From the NCBI RefSeq assembly GCF_008933605.1, contig NZ_WBUS01000020.1:1-34628 (forward strand): a DNA stretch of 34,628 nucleotides, given 5' to 3'. A program made the translations under genes and the position numbers. The notes beneath the pieces are model-generated. The model had not been told where the DNA came from and did no database searches. It saw only the letters and a list, made by a program, of their open reading frames with translations. This DNA is from Albidovulum sp. (GTDB taxonomy: Bacteria > Pseudomonadota > Alphaproteobacteria > Rhodobacterales > Rhodobacteraceae). Below, piece after piece: positions 33,835-34,628 of the stretch (its first letter is position 1; the number at the start of each line of letters is the position of its first letter).

Positions 33835-34628
33835 CTCCCTTCCTCCACCAGTCGCAGGAACACCTCCTCGAGCGAGGATTGCTCCGTCTCGAGGTCCCTC
33901 ACGGCGATCCCGGCCGCCGCGAAGCCGGCCAGAAGCCGCGCGATCCCGCTCCGGTCGGCGCGGGTGTCGTAGTCGTAGCTGACGTGGAGCCCGCCGGGCG
34001 ACAGGGACAGGCTGTGGCCCGCCATCGTCTCGGCGAGGCCGGCAGGCAGCGCCGCCAGCGGCTCCGCCAGCTCCAGCGTCAGCCGCTTGCGCCCGAACTC
34101 GTGCATCAGCCGCGCGGTCTCCTCCAGCAGGAGGAGGCGCCCCTTGTCGATGATGCCGATCCGGTCGGCCATCTCCTCGGCTTCCTCGAGGTAGTGGGTG
34201 GTCAGGATGATCGTCACGCCGGACGCGCGCAGGTCGCGCACGACCGCCCACATCTCGCGGCGCAGGCTCACGTCGACGCCGGCGGTGGGCTCGTCGAGGA
34301 AGAGGATGCGCGGCCCGTGCGACAGCGCCTTGCCGATCAGCACCCGCCGCTTCATGCCGCCCGAAAGCTCGTTCAGCCGCGCATCCCGCTTGTCCCAGAG
34401 CGCGAGCGAGCGCAGCACCTGTTCCAGGTGCGCGTCGTCCGGCCGCTTGCCGAAAAGCCCCCGCGAGAAGCGCAGCGTGTCCATCACCCTCTCGAAGGGC
34501 TCGACCGCGATCTCCTGCGGGACGAGCCCGATGAGCGACCGCGCCGCCCGGTAGTCGCGCACGATGTCGTGCCCGCCCACCAGCGCCCGCCCGCCCGAGG
34601 GCGTCACGAGGCCGCAGAGGATGGAGAT
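33831..34628 (-). CDS. ABC-2 type exporter ATP-binding protein (5' truncated by window edge)
   Basis: The frame is open to the right edge of the window, so the N-terminus with Walker A is outside; 265 residues are visible. They begin [13 protein letters not shown], the segment that normally follows Walker A. Next come the Q-loop region ([13 protein letters not shown]), the ABC signature [15 protein letters not shown], Walker [14 protein letters not shown] and the H-loop [14 protein letters not shown]-terminal domain of about 85 residues follows. It is the partner of the permease encoded directly after it. The GTG at 34607 is an internal Val codon, not the start. Confidence 0.93.
   Translation of the reverse strand: MSILCGLVTPSGGRALVGGHDIVRDYRAARSLIGLVPQEIAVEPFERVMDTLRFSRGLFGKRPDDAHLEQVLRSLALWDKRDARLNELSGGMKRRVLIGKALSHGPRILFLDEPTAGVDVSLRREMWAVVRDLRASGVTIILTTHYLEEAEEMADRIGIIDKGRLLLLEETARLMHEFGRKRLTLELAEPLAALPAGLAETMAGHSLSLSPGGLHVSYDYDTRADRSGIARLLAGFAAAGIAVRDLETEQSSLEEVFLRLVEEGR

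Overview
This 34.6 kb window is GC-rich chromosomal DNA (by eye about two thirds G+C). It looks like a member of the Rhodobacterales (the Rhodobacter/Roseobacter group of Alphaproteobacteria). Reasons: tilS next to ftsH, an fhs-folD pair, a DUF6455 protein behind an FnrL-type box, a ligase-associated helicase with PdeM, and a tad locus of the roseobacter type with an OmpA lipoprotein in the usual cpaD slot. No rRNA, tRNA, IS element, phage gene or CRISPR array was seen.

Layout. (1) 1-4050: 3' end of tilS, ftsH, a trans-aconitate methyltransferase (tam), a MOSC-domain protein, and a possible 26-residue membrane peptide on the opposite strand. (2) 4264-6957: one-carbon metabolism, fhs then folD, + strand. 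(3) 12596 back to 6962, minus strand: five tightly spaced genes, namely an AAA+ ATPase of unknown role, a contracted Rossmann-fold dehydrogenase, a ligase-associated DEXH helicase, the PdeM phosphoesterase and a hotdog thioesterase. (4) 12743-14365, + strand: a large membrane protein resembling GT-C glycosyltransferases. (5) 26346 back to 14335, minus strand: a Tad (tight adherence) pilus locus. In transcription order it holds three identical flp pilin genes, a fourth divergent flp, cpaB, cpaC (secretin), an OmpA-domain lipoprotein, cpaE/tadZ, cpaF/tadA, tadB, tadC, two TPR lipoproteins of TadD type and the prepilin peptidase tadV/cpaA. (6) 26697-30945, mainly + strand: a lytic transglycosylase, a HAD-UbiA fusion, a small acidic protein (minus strand), an M48-type lipoprotein, DUF6455 and dgkA. 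(7) 34628 back to 31125, minus strand: the cut 5' end of an ABC exporter (ATPase then permease), rimO and a small COX1-like membrane protein.

How it fits together. The Tad genes form a nearly complete machine: pilin, prepilin peptidase, secretin and pilotin-like lipoproteins, motor ATPase, inner-membrane platform and localisation protein. The pseudopilins TadE/F/G are not in the window. The lytic transglycosylase beside the pilins and the membrane protein beside tadV are plausible helpers, for opening peptidoglycan and possibly for glycosylation; that is inference from position. The most striking sequence feature is a 482-bp-period tandem array, with no differences seen apart from one G-run, that carries the three flp copies. 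Each copy has its own terminator. The second most striking is the minus-strand gene string that joins a Tad-neighbouring AAA+ ATPase to DNA-repair genes.
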